DNA from: Blastopirellula marina
GTDB lineage: Bacteria; Planctomycetota; Planctomycetia; Pirellulales; Pirellulaceae
Length of the DNA stretch: 64,000 nucleotides
Direction of reading: 5' to 3'
NCBI RefSeq assembly: GCF_002967765.1
Contig: NZ_PUHY01000012.1
Coordinates: forward strand, 62,001 to 126,000
The position numbers and the translations under genes were made by a program. This document shows, in pieces, positions 9,010-18,510 of this stretch. The notes under the pieces were generated by a model. That model ran no database searches. It saw nothing but the letters and a program-made list of their open reading frames with translations, and had not been told where the DNA came from. The stretch's first letter is position 1; each line of letters begins with the position of its first letter.

Positions 9010-10095
9010 CTAGGCCATTTGAATGGCCATCGGCGGGAAACAAAGAATCGGGATGCTCAACGAAAGCACGCCAAGCGTGTAGCGAAACCAACCGATCGGC
9101 ACGCTATCGTCGCTGGTCGGAGGATGCTCGGGACGCATCAAGAAAATCAGGATCAGCATCACGCTCCAATTGTAGGCTTGCGCCCAGACGATAAAGATGA
9201 TCGCAACCACGAGAAAAACTCGGGCGATCCAATGGGCCTTCTTGCCAAACAGCGTGTAGGTGACGTGGCCACCATCCAATTGGCTGACCGGAATCATGTT
9301 TAATCCGGTCACCAACAAGCCAACCCAGCCGGCCATGAAAAACGGATTGAGTTGGCTTTGATTGATATACATGCCTGGCTCGTACCCGGGAACCTGCATC
9401 CACTCCATCATCCACTTCATAGCGATTGGTAGATCGAGTTCGAAGCCGCCTGTGCCAGGCATGGTCAGGTCCATTTGCTGCACCCCGTACCATAAAACAG
9501 GGACCGCCACGACCAAGCCAGCAAGTGGCCCCGCCAAACCGATGTCGAACATCTGCTTCCGATCGGCTCGTAGGCCATCCATACCGATCACGGCACCGAA
9601 AGTACCAATGGGGGATATCGGGACGGGGATAAAATAAGGCAAGCTGGCCGGCACGCGGTAGCGCACCGCCATAATGAAGTGCCCCATCTCGTGAGCAAAC
9701 AGAATTCCCAGCATCGCTGCCATGTAAAGAAATCCGGTCCACCAATCCGCAGCATATTGCAGAAGTTCCCGCCGCATCTCGATCGCAGGCGACGACAACA
9801 AGTTGTCGTACATCCGTGGAGCACTTCCGCTTCCCCAAACCAGAACGTTGGTTGGGTTCCAATGCGTCATCCCGACCCAAAAGGTCGATAGGCAGGTTGC
9901 CAGAAACAAAAAGATGGGCAGCCACACGCGCCGTTTCGGGGCCTGGACGATACGTCTTCGCGAACGCTCGTAGTGCTCGACCTGAGAGGACAACTCGACT
10001 GAATCAGCTTCCAACGGATAGCGTCGATCACCGCGCACGGGTTCATCGTGGGAGGAGTTTAGCTCGTCAGCGCGCGAATCCATGGGCTCGTTCAT
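9010..10095 (-). CDS. Site-2 protease (M50) family intramembrane metalloprotease
   Basis: A 361-residue multi-span membrane protein from the ATG at 10095 (open to 10245, but that leader looks non-coding). A charged cytoplasmic tail of about 55 residues precedes the first membrane segment (about 58-75). The zinc-binding HEMGH lies at residues 135-139 in a membrane helix, and the second conserved element, SQLDGGH, near residue 275 supplies the third ligand. Such proteases cleave substrates within the membrane, often anti-sigma factors or signal peptides. The gene converges on the DNA methyltransferase gene with 3 bases between stops. Upstream on the same strand is the HDOD protein. No anti-sigma factor lies nearby to name a substrate. 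Confidence 0.9.
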   Translation of the reverse strand: MNEPMDSRADELNSSHDEPVRGDRRYPLEADSVELSSQVEHYERSRRRIVQAPKRRVWLPIFLFLATCLSTFWVGMTHWNPTNVLVWGSGSAPRMYDNLLSSPAIEMRRELLQYAADWWTGFLYMAAMLGILFAHEMGHFIMAVRYRVPASLPYFIPVPISPIGTFGAVIGMDGLRADRKQMFDIGLAGPLAGLVVAVPVLWYGVQQMDLTMPGTGGFELDLPIAMKWMMEWMQVPGYEPGMYINQSQLNPFFMAGWVGLLVTGLNMIPVSQLDGGHVTYTLFGKKAHWIARVFLVVAIIFIVWAQAYNWSVMLILIFLMRPEHPPTSDDSVPIGWFRYTLGVLSLSIPILCFPPMAIQMA

Positions 10096-10270
10096 ATCGG
10101 CAAAGGTAACAGATTTCCGCCACGATGCGGAGACCAGAGAACGCCCCTTAGGGCGCTCACCTACTGCTGTAAGGCTAACGCTGGCGAGCAGTTCGGTCCA
10201 GAGTTGATAAGTTTTCGCGAATCGCGGATGCGGGGCCGCTAGCAAAACGAGTTCGTCCCCGTCGTCGGAA

Positions 10271-11908
10271 CTATAACAGCTCTATACTCTTCACAGCATT
10301 CCCCCCGCCATTGGAGGCCGCCAACAGGCATCGTAGAGCGGCCTGGAAGATTTCTTTGGGCGGAAGACTCTTCGGCGGGACACAAGCACTTGCCACCCCG
10401 CAGCTTAACGACAAATCAACGCCCTGCAGCGAAGGTCGCCGCTGGGCCCAAACTCCGACCATCTCTAACGCCTGGCGGGCAATCGAAACGGTTTGGTGTC
10501 GGTCGTGATTCTCGAGCAAGACGGCAGTCGCGGAGTCTCCGCAGGGGATAACTCGGCCCACGGCGTCACTTAGTCGATCGACGATCGCCCCCACAGCACG
10601 ACGCACCACTTCCACCTCGTCGAGTCCTGCCATCAGAACAAAGTCTTCGAATCCGTTGATCCCAAACAGCGCCACGGAGAAATCGGTGCGTTGATCGCGA
10701 CATCGTTGCATCCCGCTGGAAATCTCGGAGAGCAATTGCATGTCGGCGGTAACTAGCTGGCGGCCTACGGTCTTCTCAGCGGGAGCGACAACCGTTTTCT
10801 TCACGGGTGTTTTCATGCCACTTTGCACGAACTGCTGCATCGATTCGACAAGGTTTTGTCCTTCGGACGATCCTGTCAAACGCTGATTGATTTCACGATC
10901 GCCAGTTGCCAGCGGAGCGGCCACACTTTCTGCGATTTGGCTCAGTTGAACATAGGCCTGAGCAACAACATCTCCGTAGTTCACACCCTCTGGAAGAGAA
11001 ACGGAGAGGACATTGGCAAGCTGATAGAGCTTCTCTTGAATTCCAAGCACAAGATGCTCGACCGTCGCCTCATCATGCTGCGTGGTGCAAGCCAACTGAC
11101 TCAGGAACTTCGGCATCAGATCGAGACGATGATGCGCCAACACCTCGGCCAGATTATGAGCTAATCGAAGCGTCGCCGACTGGCCGGCAAGTTTCTCGAA
11201 TCCAACGCCTGAGGATGGATGCCCCTCGCGGATCACTTGAATCAGCGTTTCCGGTAGGTTCCAGTTTTGGAGCAGACGGCAACCCAGGATCGCATGATCG
11301 AAGCCCAGGGTTTCCCATTCCATCTCCGACAGATCGGCCCCTTCCTGCAAGACCTTCGCGGCGAAGTTCGCGTAGGCATCTCCCAGGTCTTGAAGCAGGA
11401 CCAACGCACCGATCTCGGAGAGAAGCCCAGCAATGAACGTTTCATCGCCGTACTTCTTACCTTGCAATGCGGCAATCTCTCTGGCGGCGACAGCTTTGGT
11501 CAGCGAAAACTGCCAATATTGGGCTAAGACTTCGACTTCAATTCCCTGAAGCATTTCCTTCGGCAGACTGAATCCCAACACCAACAGCTTGAGCGGTTTG
11601 ATCCCAAGTAACGCCAACGCTTGATTGAGATCGGAGACCTCGCCTGAGAGGCCAAACAACGGACTGTTGACCACCTTCAGAATCTTGACGGTCATAGCCG
11701 GATCGCGTTGGATACATTCCTTGATCTGTGCAACGTTGGCGTTCTCGTTCGAGGTAAGCTGGAGAACTTCCATTGCAACGGTCGGAAGCGAATAGAGCTG
11801 TTGAGCTCGCGCGACAAGCTGCACAATGGGGCTGGTCGATTCCGTACTGGGCGAACCTGTCCCAAGTGTCCCGAGGGCACCATCCGCCGTGGTCGTTCCG
11901 TGAGTCAC
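10271..11908 (-). CDS. HDOD domain protein with degenerate GGDEF-like C-terminus
   Basis: From the GTG at 11908, with AAGG upstream, the protein has 545 residues. The frame is open to a GTG at 11980 that lacks a ribosome site. Residues about 30-230 form an HDOD domain: QLYSLPTVAMEVL, the DPAMTVKILKVVNS segment and a buried HAILG helix. HDOD lacks the paired metal ligands of true HD phosphohydrolases and serves in signalling and regulation. The last 150 residues follow the GGDEF/cyclase layout (start FSVALFGINGF, end LSCGVASA), but the GGDEF signature is replaced by PCGDSAT, so diguanylate cyclase activity is unlikely. The role is probably as a signalling scaffold. Confidence 0.8.
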   Translation of the reverse strand: MTHGTTTADGALGTLGTGSPSTESTSPIVQLVARAQQLYSLPTVAMEVLQLTSNENANVAQIKECIQRDPAMTVKILKVVNSPLFGLSGEVSDLNQALALLGIKPLKLLVLGFSLPKEMLQGIEVEVLAQYWQFSLTKAVAAREIAALQGKKYGDETFIAGLLSEIGALVLLQDLGDAYANFAAKVLQEGADLSEMEWETLGFDHAILGCRLLQNWNLPETLIQVIREGHPSSGVGFEKLAGQSATLRLAHNLAEVLAHHRLDLMPKFLSQLACTTQHDEATVEHLVLGIQEKLYQLANVLSVSLPEGVNYGDVVAQAYVQLSQIAESVAAPLATGDREINQRLTGSSEGQNLVESMQQFVQSGMKTPVKKTVVAPAEKTVGRQLVTADMQLLSEISSGMQRCRDQRTDFSVALFGINGFEDFVLMAGLDEVEVVRRAVGAIVDRLSDAVGRVIPCGDSATAVLLENHDRHQTVSIARQALEMVGVWAQRRPSLQGVDLSLSCGVASACVPPKSLPPKEIFQAALRCLLAASNGGGNAVKSIELL

Positions 11909-12093
11909 GCAGTTCGCCTTTACAACCGAGAAATGCAAGAAACTATTCAGTGCCCGCTTCGTCTTGAAAATATAGGACACAACACCAGCGAGTGAATGGA
12001 ATAATTAGGCCTGGAAACCAAGCTTACTTGCGTGAAATAGCAGGCAAAGGATTTGCCAGAACCCTACTATCAGGGTAGGCTTACAAGTCGCGG

Positions 12094-13104
12094 ATGCCCC
12101 ACATTATCGTTATCTCTGATAAAAAACGCCCCAAACGAATGCCGGCTTTGCCCTTCAACCCGAACCCCAGACCCCGCATGGGGTTTACCCTGGTGGAATT
12201 GCTGGTCGTGATCGCGATCATCGGGATTCTGATTGGGCTCCTCCTTCCCGCGGTGCAACAAGCACGGGAAGCAGCGCGTCGTGCTCAGTGCGTGAATCAG
12301 TTGAAACAGATTGGCCTCGCTTGGCATAACCACACCGACACCTACAACGCTTTCCCGACGGCCGGTTATGTCGATCGTACGTTCGTTTCGTTCGAGAACG
12401 GTAAGCCGGGAATGCTTGATAAACAAGCGGCGGGATGGGCTTTCCAGATTCTCCCGTTCCTGGAGCAAGGGAACGTCCACAGTGGTCAATCTGGCGGTAC
12501 TGACCTCGACATGGCTAAATCGGTAATGAGCTCGCCGATTGCTGGGTACTATTGCCCCAGCCGACGCTCTGCCGAAGCCAATTCGGCAAACGCTACGCCT
12601 TGGTGTATGGGCCCGAATCGACAAGCATTCAGCGGCTTTGAAAACTTCGCCCGCGCCCAAACCGACTATGCAGCCACCAACCAGGAAGGGACTGGTGTCC
12701 TGGCACGTAACTGGAGTGGAAGTTGCACCAGTGGCTCAGCTTTGCGCAACCTCAATCGCTTTGCCAGTGTCACGGATGGAACGAGCAACACGTTGATGGT
12801 TGGTGAGAAGCGAATGAACCGTTCGCTGCTTGGCCAGACGCAAGTTGGTGACAACTACGGCTACACCGCAGGATGGGACAGCACGACCGCAGTTACCCAG
12901 GAAACCATTCGCCAGACGACACTCAATCCACTGCCCGACACCCTAACCGGTAACGGAGAAAATCGCTTCGGCTCGTCCCACAACGGCGGCTTCAACGGCG
13001 TTTTGGTCGACGGCAGTGTCCGTTTCTTTCCGTTCACGATCGACGTGAACGTCTTCCGCCGCCTCGGCGATAAAGCAGACGGGGAAGTTGTGCAACTGGA
13101 TTAA
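12094..13104 (+). CDS. DUF1559 domain protein with prepilin-type N-terminus
   Basis: A 336-residue member of the DUF1559 family that is greatly expanded in planctomycetes. A basic leader of about 28 residues ends in MG, followed by the type IV prepilin motif FTLVELLVVIAIIGIL, so a prepilin peptidase would cut between G and F. The conserved LLPAVQQAREAARR helix follows, and the C-terminus has the family hallmark NGGFNGVLVDGSVRFF. ATG codons at 12139 and 12178 are alternative starts giving shorter leaders. The protein is expected to be surface-exposed or part of a pseudopilus-like structure. Its role in the family is not established. It is followed by a strong terminator. Confidence 0.9.
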   Translation: MPHIIVISDKKRPKRMPALPFNPNPRPRMGFTLVELLVVIAIIGILIGLLLPAVQQAREAARRAQCVNQLKQIGLAWHNHTDTYNAFPTAGYVDRTFVSFENGKPGMLDKQAAGWAFQILPFLEQGNVHSGQSGGTDLDMAKSVMSSPIAGYYCPSRRSAEANSANATPWCMGPNRQAFSGFENFARAQTDYAATNQEGTGVLARNWSGSCTSGSALRNLNRFASVTDGTSNTLMVGEKRMNRSLLGQTQVGDNYGYTAGWDSTTAVTQETIRQTTLNPLPDTLTGNGENRFGSSHNGGFNGVLVDGSVRFFPFTIDVNVFRRLGDKADGEVVQLD

Positions 13105-13139
13105 GTTCTCACCTCTCTCAAAGAACGACGATCGCATAG

Positions 13140-13183
13140 AAAAAGCTTCTCCTGCTCACATAGCAATGCAGGAGAAGCTTTTT
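13140..13183. terminator. Bidirectional Rho-independent terminator between DUF1559 and dapL
   Basis: A 16-bp perfect stem (arms 13140-13155 and 13168-13183) with a 12-base loop ends in T5 on the plus strand and T5 on the minus strand. It lies in the 123-base gap between two convergent genes and can stop both transcripts. It is the strongest hairpin seen in the window. Confidence 0.9.
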
Positions 13184-13227
13184 AGTTATTCGGCCTGAAC
13201 TTCGATGTGCGTCGAATTTACCCTCGC

Positions 13228-14463
13228 TTAGTCGAACTTCAGCGAGATTTGCTTCAGGCGTTTTTCGGTCTCGTCCATCAGGGCATCTTCTGCAGCTTCA
13301 TCGGCAGCGACGTAGGTGACGGAGAAGCGGAGAAACGCGCCCGCATCGTCCCAAGGTACCGTACAGATTGACTGCTGTGTGATCAAATACTGCGAAGCTT
13401 CTTCGGCGTTGGCAAAGCTTGGTCCACCTTCGACCCCGGTGGGGCTCTTCGTGTACAGGAAGTAGGTTCCGCCAGGCATTTCGCATTGGAAGCCGCAACG
13501 CTTGAGCATGTCGACCAGCTTTTTCAGACGACGCTCGTACTTGGTCTTGGTTTGCTTCGGGATTTGTTCGTTGCCGAGAGCTGCCGCGGCGGCCTTCTGA
13601 ATTGCAATGAACTGACCGCTATCGCAGTTGTCCTTCACATCACTGAATGCTTGGACCAGCAGAGGATTACCGCAGACCCAACCGATTCGCCAGCCGATCA
13701 TGTCGAAACCTTTCGACAGCGAATGGACTTCCACGCCAACGTCCTTCGCACCCGGAATGCTCAAAAAGCTGAGCGGTTCGCCTTCAAAGGTCAGCACGGT
13801 ATGTGCGGCGTCTTGAACGACGACAATATCGTTTTCCTTCGCGAACTTGACGACCTTCTCGTAGAACTCGCGAGTCGCAACCTTGCCGGTCGGACTATTG
13901 GGATAGTTGATCACCAACAGCTTGGCCTTCTGCTTCACATCGGCTGGAATGCCATCCAGATCGGGGAAGAAGTCATTCTCAGCGAGCAGCGGCAACTTGT
14001 AGACGGTACCACCGTAGTAAGCAGTGTGGGTGCCAGCGACCGGGTAACCAGGAACCGTCATCAGCGTGATGTCGCCGGGATTAATGAAACACGCCGGTAG
14101 CATCGCGAGAGCAGTCTTGGAGCCGATGCAGTGGTTCACTTCGGTCGCGGCATCGAGCTCGACGCCGAAGAAACGCTTCATGAAGCCAGCGACCGCTTCC
14201 TTGAATTCGCCGACTCCGTTGTCCGCATAACCACGGTTTTCTGGCTTGTTGATTTCTTCCGCCATGACCTGCCGGACGAATTCTGGTGCCATGGCATCGT
14301 TTTCGCCGATACCGAAGTCGACCAGCTTGCGATCAGGGTAGTCGGCCAACGCTTTGCGTTTGGCACGTTTGATCTTCTCGAACTTGTAAATCGCGGTTCC
14401 CTTACCGTAGTTTTCACCACCAACACGTTCGGCAAACAGCTTCTGGAAGTAGGGATCGCTCAT
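13228..14463 (-). CDS. dapL: LL-diaminopimelate aminotransferase
   Basis: A PLP-dependent enzyme that converts tetrahydrodipicolinate directly to LL-2,6-diaminopimelate using glutamate, the one-step DapL branch of lysine and peptidoglycan precursor synthesis. With the ATG at 14463 (MSDPYFQKL) it has 411 residues, the usual DapL size. Signatures seen are GIGENDAMAPEFV, the PLP-contacting INYPNSPTGK, DAAHT and the Schiff-base lysine in SLSKGFDMIGWRIGW. The longer frame to 14511 adds 16 unlikely residues. DapL in planctomycetes is known and fits the organism. The gene stands alone, facing the DUF1559 gene across a shared terminator. Confidence 0.93.
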   Translation of the reverse strand: MSDPYFQKLFAERVGGENYGKGTAIYKFEKIKRAKRKALADYPDRKLVDFGIGENDAMAPEFVRQVMAEEINKPENRGYADNGVGEFKEAVAGFMKRFFGVELDAATEVNHCIGSKTALAMLPACFINPGDITLMTVPGYPVAGTHTAYYGGTVYKLPLLAENDFFPDLDGIPADVKQKAKLLVINYPNSPTGKVATREFYEKVVKFAKENDIVVVQDAAHTVLTFEGEPLSFLSIPGAKDVGVEVHSLSKGFDMIGWRIGWVCGNPLLVQAFSDVKDNCDSGQFIAIQKAAAAALGNEQIPKQTKTKYERRLKKLVDMLKRCGFQCEMPGGTYFLYTKSPTGVEGGPSFANAEEASQYLITQQSICTVPWDDAGAFLRFSVTYVAADEAAEDALMDETEKRLKQISLKFD

Positions 14464-14598
14464 GGTCTTCGTTCTGAGATTACTAGGGTCAAACGGGCGG
14501 CCAGAATTCAAACCTACTAGCCTACCGGCGCACTAAAGAGACAACAACCGGGGCAGGGCGGTTCGCCCGAAGTAGGGGCCGCTTAAGTACTTCAGCAA

Positions 14599-15693
14599 TT
14601 ACAAGCTTTCGTAGAGCGCTGCGTGTCGATCGATCATTTGCTGGACGCTGAACTGCTCGGCGATTGTCTTGCGAGCTGCTTCCGCGAATCGAGCCCGCAG
14701 GGGCTCGTCTTCCAGCAGGAAGTTGGCAAAGCGCGAGTACTCTGTTCGTTGTCCTAAGCCCACCAAGTATCCATTCTCGTCGTGCGTCACCAAGTCACGA
14801 TTACCTGGGATATCGCTCACCGCGACTGGCAGACCGGTGGCCATGGCTTCCATCAGGGCGTTCGACTGCCCCTCGTACCCACTGGCCAGCATGAAAAGGG
14901 TGGCATGTTTCATCAAATCGGACACGTCAGTTCGCGGACCAGCGATCCGAACCTTATCGTCGATAGTGACTTGTTCGGTGTAGCGAACCAAACGTTCGCG
15001 TTGTGGGCCATCGCCGACGATGACCAGGAACGCGTCATCTCGAATTCGCTTCAAAATCTCCGTCGCCCAAATCAAATCTTTCATTCGCTTCTGTGGCCAT
15101 AGCCGGCCGACACAGAGCATCATTTTGGCGTGGGGCGGTAACCGCAATTCTTCCCACAGCGTTTCCTTGCTTTTGGTCGGCGGACCATCGATCAGGTCGA
15201 TCCCATTGGGAATCACGACAAACTTCTGCTTATCTCGTCCCTTTTCCGTGTAGAAATCGACAATGCCGGTGCTGTTAACGACGATCTTGTCGGTCTTGCG
15301 ATCGAGGTAACGATCGATGATGTGTTCATGCGTGATCTTCCACGGATCGACGCACCGCTCGCCGCATAGTACGTGCGGGACACGAGCAGCGAACGCTGCT
15401 TTCCGCCCGTAACTATTCGCGGCGAAAAGCCAAGTGTGGACGATATCAGGTTTCACGCTCTGAATGTGTTTTTTCAACCGCCAGTAAGCCGGCGGATCGA
15501 TCTTCAGCTTCTTGCCGATCACCGTGACGGGAATCCCTGCTGCCGTTAGCTCTTCTTCATAGGGACCACCACGGGTAAGGGCGCAGACCGAGACATCAAA
15601 CCGATCGCGTGGCAATCCCTTTGCCAAGAGGGTCAATTGTTTCTCGGCACCCGACCGATCAAGCGTCGGGATGATGAGCATGAGTTTCTTCAT
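14599..15693 (-). CDS. Glycosyltransferase family 4 (GT-B) protein
   Basis: A 364-residue retaining glycosyltransferase. The N-terminal Rossmann half starts IIPTLDRSGAEKQL, typical of GT4. The C-terminal half has the donor-binding elements LCVGRLWPQKR near residue 194, the IVGDGPQR turn, and the conserved ExxxxxxxE motif in EGQSNALMEAMATGLPV. Sugar donor and acceptor are unknown. It follows the esterase gene on the same strand with 24 bases between them, so the two are probably co-transcribed. It may act in surface polysaccharide or lipid glycosylation. Confidence 0.88.
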   Translation of the reverse strand: MKKLMLIIPTLDRSGAEKQLTLLAKGLPRDRFDVSVCALTRGGPYEEELTAAGIPVTVIGKKLKIDPPAYWRLKKHIQSVKPDIVHTWLFAANSYGRKAAFAARVPHVLCGERCVDPWKITHEHIIDRYLDRKTDKIVVNSTGIVDFYTEKGRDKQKFVVIPNGIDLIDGPPTKSKETLWEELRLPPHAKMMLCVGRLWPQKRMKDLIWATEILKRIRDDAFLVIVGDGPQRERLVRYTEQVTIDDKVRIAGPRTDVSDLMKHATLFMLASGYEGQSNALMEAMATGLPVAVSDIPGNRDLVTHDENGYLVGLGQRTEYSRFANFLLEDEPLRARFAEAARKTIAEQFSVQQMIDRHAALYESL

Positions 15694-15717
15694 GAATGCT
15701 TCCGTGACGTGGCTCCA

Positions 15718-16479
15718 CTAGCCGATGCGGCGGCGTTCCTTCTCTAAGGCGTCCCACAGAAACGCCACGACCTTCGGGGCCATTAAACTGTAATAGCCGA
15801 AACCGTGACCGCCGCCTGGGGTCTCTAGATCGCATGCGTGCGGCACACCTAGCGATTGGAGTTTCATTCGTAATCGATCCGAGCTTTCCCACCAAGAGGA
15901 GTCCTCGGGACAGCAGCAAAAGAACTGATTTCGAGGCCAATTCAGTGGATGAATATGAAGTGTGGCGGTCTCTTGCCGGGCCTGCTCGGCGTTGTCGTAC
16001 ATCTCCCAGAGATTGTCCTCTGGATCGGCTTGCATGCGGTTTTGATAGTCAATCGCCGGACTCACTGCCGCTACGACGGGGAAGATATCTGGGAATTTAT
16101 AGGCAAATCGCAACGACCCCTGCCCCCCCATGCTAGTGCCAAACAAGGCAATCTTGGGCGGCGTGGCCCCATATTGATGCTCGATGAACGGGAGCACACT
16201 TTCCATCAAATACTTCTCGGCGGAACGTTCTGCGTCGAACTCGGGACAGATTCGATCGGTCCACCAACTGCGTTCGGTTACCGGAGCGACGACCGGCAAG
16301 CCGACTTTTTCCAAAGCACCGACAAACGCGGGACTATTCCATAACTTGCCCAGGTGAACCCCATGCAAATAGATACCGACGTAGCCGTGCTCGTTTCGCT
16401 TTTGCGGCTCGAACAGCTCGCACGTATGGCCATCGACCGTTTCGTTTCGCCAATTTCCGTGGATCGTTGGTTCATTCAT
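15718..16479 (-). CDS. Alpha/beta-hydrolase, putative esterase
   Basis: A 253-residue protein of the alpha/beta-hydrolase fold, close in layout to the esterase D/feruloyl esterase group. The nucleophile elbow is GTSMGG with Ser116, and GGGHGFGYY near the C-terminus supplies the catalytic histidine. No signal peptide is present. The ATG at 16479 is chosen; the frame to 16590 upstream would overlap the divergent serpin start and has no homology. It precedes the GT4 gene by 24 bases on the same strand. The ester substrate is unknown. Confidence 0.8.
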   Translation of the reverse strand: MNEPTIHGNWRNETVDGHTCELFEPQKRNEHGYVGIYLHGVHLGKLWNSPAFVGALEKVGLPVVAPVTERSWWTDRICPEFDAERSAEKYLMESVLPFIEHQYGATPPKIALFGTSMGGQGSLRFAYKFPDIFPVVAAVSPAIDYQNRMQADPEDNLWEMYDNAEQARQETATLHIHPLNWPRNQFFCCCPEDSSWWESSDRLRMKLQSLGVPHACDLETPGGGHGFGYYSLMAPKVVAFLWDALEKERRRIG

Positions 16480-16588
16480 AGCAAGGCGCGAACGCGATTT
16501 GTTGCGAGGTGTCTTCCGAGGAACTCTTGTTTGTGCCTTGTATGATAACACCCTTTCTATTCGCTTGTCCGCTGTCGATACCTTTCTC

Positions 16589-17824
16589 ATGAATACCCCA
16601 ATCCAAGACGATGTCCGTCACGTGGTAAGCGGCTTGAATCAGTTCGCGATCGATCTGTATCGACAGCTCGGAGACGATCGGCACCGCCAGTTCTTCTTTT
16701 CGCCCTATAGTATCGCGTGCGCGTTCGGCATGACGCTGGTTGGTGCCAAAGAGAAAACGGCTCAAGAGATCGCCGAGGTGCTCCATCTCTCGATCCCACA
16801 GCCACGTATCCATCAGGCATTTGCCGAACTGTTCGCAATAACCAACCCAGAAGGAATTCAGTTCAATCTGGCCAATCGCCTGTGGTGCCAGGAAGGGTAC
16901 CACCTGTTGCCGGAAGCAATCCAAATATTGGACGACGGCTATCAATCACCAATCGGCCGTGTCGATTTCCAGAACCCCAGAACGGCCTGTGCACGAATCA
17001 ACCAATGGGTCCAAGAGGAAACTCGCGGCAAGATTAAGCGTCTAGTCGATGATCTCCCCGAACGAACGCGGATGATCTTGACGAATGCGATTTATTTTGC
17101 CGCCGACTGGATGAGCGAATTCGACGACAACCGGACGAAAGATGCTTACTTTCACGTTGCGTCCGGAAGAACTACAAACATTCAGATGATGCGGCAAACG
17201 GGACAATTCCCCTACGCAGAACATCCCTTGGGACAGGTCGTTCAATTGCCTTATCGAGGTTTATCTCAGGAACTCGACTGCTCGTTGCTTTCCGAAGAAG
17301 ATGTAGACGAGGAGTGGAAAATCCCTCACATCAGCGTGCCCAGTCCAAGCGACTTTGCGATGACAGTAATCCTGCCACGCGAACTGGGCCAGCTCTTGGA
17401 GTTGGAATGCCATCTTGAAGAGGTCGTTGCGATATCGGCAAGCTACATGGAAACGAGACGGGTTCGGCTTGAGATTCCTCGCTTCAAAATGAGCTCTCTG
17501 GAATTCCTTGCGGAACCACTTAGCAATTTGGGAATGAAGCAAGTCTTCGATCTTTCGCACGCCAATTTCCAGGGGTTCTCGCATGACCCAGAAGGCCTTT
17601 TCGTGTCGGAAGCAGTGCATCAGGCAGAAATTGAAGTCAACGAAACAGGAACGGTCGCCGCGGCAGCTACCGCTGTGATGCTGTTGGGGGGCTCCGCCCA
17701 AATCGAGCAACCGATTCACTTCCGAGCCAATCATCCTTTCGCATTCTTGATCTCTGACAAACAGACCGGCCTTATTCACTTCATGGGGCGGGAAACCTGT
17801 CCAGATTCATCCGTTAGCACATGA
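16589..17824 (+). CDS. Serpin family protein (serine protease inhibitor)
   Basis: A 411-residue serpin, full length for the family. Recognised elements are FFFSPYSIACAFGM near residue 35, the TNAIYFAADW strand near 165 and the C-terminal NHPFAFLI near 381. The reactive-centre loop has an inhibitory-type hinge, GTVAAAATA at residues 354-362, with small residues at P12-P9, so it should be able to insert and trap a protease. Counting from P15 puts P1 near Gly368, but the stretch up to NHPF is about four residues longer than in antitrypsin, so P1 is uncertain. No signal peptide is seen from the ATG at 16589. The 3' end overlaps the convergent gene at 17776 by 49 bases. Confidence 0.92.
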   Translation: MNTPIQDDVRHVVSGLNQFAIDLYRQLGDDRHRQFFFSPYSIACAFGMTLVGAKEKTAQEIAEVLHLSIPQPRIHQAFAELFAITNPEGIQFNLANRLWCQEGYHLLPEAIQILDDGYQSPIGRVDFQNPRTACARINQWVQEETRGKIKRLVDDLPERTRMILTNAIYFAADWMSEFDDNRTKDAYFHVASGRTTNIQMMRQTGQFPYAEHPLGQVVQLPYRGLSQELDCSLLSEEDVDEEWKIPHISVPSPSDFAMTVILPRELGQLLELECHLEEVVAISASYMETRRVRLEIPRFKMSSLEFLAEPLSNLGMKQVFDLSHANFQGFSHDPEGLFVSEAVHQAEIEVNETGTVAAAATAVMLLGGSAQIEQPIHFRANHPFAFLISDKQTGLIHFMGRETCPDSSVST

Positions 17825-18369
17825 GTATCCGTTTCGAACGTCGGTCGTAACAAGGCGTGATCCTCTTCTGAGAGCGTGATCGAGATGGTTGGACAAAGTC
17901 CAAACTTACCGCTTTCATCCAATTCGATGGTTCGCAGGTCGATTCCGGCCTCCATCAATTGAATAAGCATGGTTCGCTCAGCAATCGCTGCCAGTAGCGT
18001 ACGATTTACCTCGATACTCGGATTCGCCGGAATGACTTGCAAGTGATGCTGATAACGTCCATCAAGGATTCGCTCGATGCGATAATGAATCTCACCTTCA
18101 GTCGATGAATTGCTAACGGTTAATTGCGTTTGCTCACTCGATGCCTCCTCGAACCAATAAATTGCTTGGTGGCTTAGTCGTTTTACACTTTGCTCGCATC
18201 GTTGAACCATTGCCGTATTTTGTTTCTTTATGGCCCTGAACAACAGAAGGACAGCTATTCCAAGAAACAGGCAACCAGCGGCTATCGTCGCGAGAAAAAA
18301 CAGGATCTCGCTAAATACGTCCCTGTTTGGCGTCAATTCGATCGTATCTTGGACAATTTCGGCAAGCAT
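17776..18369 (-). CDS. Unknown protein with one N-terminal membrane segment
   Basis: I do not recognise this 197-residue protein (ATG at 18369; the frame begins with a TTG at 18417). A single strong membrane helix, ILFFLATIAAGCLFLGIAVL, lies near residues 22-42 and is followed by a basic KK stretch and a soluble domain of about 150 residues with no known motif. Its last 49 bases overlap the serpin gene tail to tail. No neighbour suggests a function. Overlap and codon use resemble the surroundings, so I believe it is real but unassigned. Confidence 0.6.
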   Translation of the reverse strand: MLAEIVQDTIELTPNRDVFSEILFFLATIAAGCLFLGIAVLLLFRAIKKQNTAMVQRCEQSVKRLSHQAIYWFEEASSEQTQLTVSNSSTEGEIHYRIERILDGRYQHHLQVIPANPSIEVNRTLLAAIAERTMLIQLMEAGIDLRTIELDESGKFGLCPTISITLSEEDHALLRPTFETDTHVLTDESGQVSRPMK

Positions 18370-18510
18370 ACTCAGTATTCGCCCAAATCGCCGTTGTATT
18401 GATATCTCACCCGACAATTCCCGCGAGTTCGCACCTACAGCACCGGGAAAACTAAGCTTACAATAGGCTACCTGTATTATTCAAAGTTTGGACTGCTGTA
18501 GGAACTATTG

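Noticed and set aside
9104-9925. 273-codon minus-strand frame in the site-2 protease gene
   Set aside because: It is an out-of-frame shadow on the same strand. The true frame carries HEMGH and LDGGH.
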